From the NCBI GenBank assembly GCA_013178295.1, contig JABLWW010000011.1, positions 186,001 to 250,000 on the forward strand: a DNA stretch of 64,000 bases, read 5' to 3'. The notes beneath the pieces are model-generated. The model saw nothing but the letters and a program-made list of their open reading frames with translations. It was not told the DNA's origin and ran no database searches. Of this stretch, positions 63,892-64,000 are shown one piece after another. Both the position numbers and the translations under genes were made by a program. Source of the stretch: Anaerolineae bacterium (GTDB lineage Bacteria; Chloroflexota; Anaerolineae; Anaerolineales; Anaerolineaceae). Within the stretch, counting starts at the first letter, position 1. Every line of letters begins with the position of its first letter.

Positions 63892-64000
63892 ATGGCAAAG
63901 AAATGCATGATGTACCGTGAAACGCGGCGTAAGTTTGACAATCAGGTGCGCAATCGCTGCAGAATCTGTGGGCGGCCGCGTGGCTATTTGCGTCGCTTTG
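63892..64000 (+). CDS. rpsN: 30S ribosomal protein S14, type Z, N-terminal part (cut by window edge)
   Basis: Thirty-six codons after ATG 63892 read MAKKCMMYRETRRKF and then RCRICGRPRGYLRRF, the zinc-binding CxxC of the short S14 type. The second CxxC would lie past the edge. AAGGGA precedes the start, one base after the rplE stop, and its place in the spc order supports the call. Confidence 0.93.
   Translation, partial: MAKKCMMYRETRRKFDNQVRNRCRICGRPRGYLRRF

Overview
The window looks like a chromosomal segment of a Chloroflexota bacterium, most probably an Anaerolineae-type member. This is inference from gene content, not from rRNA. The main pointers are an Agl23/TIGR03663-type membrane protein with C-terminal NHL repeats (a family known mainly from Chloroflexi and archaea), a lipoprotein with a long Thr/Pro-rich linker, two long paralogous 'DDW' membrane proteins, and many tightly packed genes that overlap or abut. 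There is no CRISPR array, insertion sequence, prophage, rRNA or tRNA gene that I can support.

Layout. Positions 1-6476 (minus strand) hold one six-gene run for surface glycan or glycolipid work: a long membrane protein, an SDR oxidoreductase, a DUF115-like protein, a GT2 glycosyltransferase and two tandem GT39-like paralogues, the last cut by the window edge. Positions 6565-9484 hold a radical SAM protein of the DNA modification/repair type and an ABC1/UbiB-like kinase. Positions 9481-12740 hold rhomboid protease, gmk, an FmdB-type zinc ribbon protein and a putative HExxH metalloprotein. Positions 12804-18425 hold a MacAB-like tripartite exporter, an LPG-synthase-type membrane protein and an FAD oxidoreductase. 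Next come a 487-bp non-coding AT-rich stretch and dnaA (18913-20274), without dnaN beside it. Positions 20354-40619 mix a second DDW membrane protein, an exported lipoprotein divergent from a photolyase, PPK2, metG, a cinA/glycolipid-glycosyltransferase/nucleosidase operon, cell-wall enzymes (LysM-M23, SLT, beta-lactamase-like), a MoaD/ThiS-like protein and the Agl23-NHL protein. Positions 40747-48673 hold clpC, a small lipoprotein, a cNMP-binding/PH-like membrane protein, def, recF, rsmG and a phosphodiesterase.

From 48807 to the end is the information-processing block: rpoB, then rpsL-rpsG-fusA-tuf-rpsJ and rplC-D-W-B-rpsS-rplV-rpsC-rplP-rpmC-rpsQ-rplN-rplX-rplE-rpsN. It follows the classic str-S10-spc order, but rpoC is absent between rpoB and rpsL, and rpoB carries a Trp-rich insertion with an internal repeat. 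tuf has an apparent one-base deletion near its 3' end.

Two themes recur. First, many transcription units start with a good -10 (and often -35) box only 6-11 nt before the start codon and no Shine-Dalgarno, so leaderless or near-leaderless mRNAs seem common, whereas genes inside operons have clear Shine-Dalgarno sites. Second, convergent neighbours end almost on top of each other, three times inside a palindromic stop (CTAG or TTATAA), leaving no room for intrinsic terminators. Structured leaders precede dnaA, rpsL and rplC.
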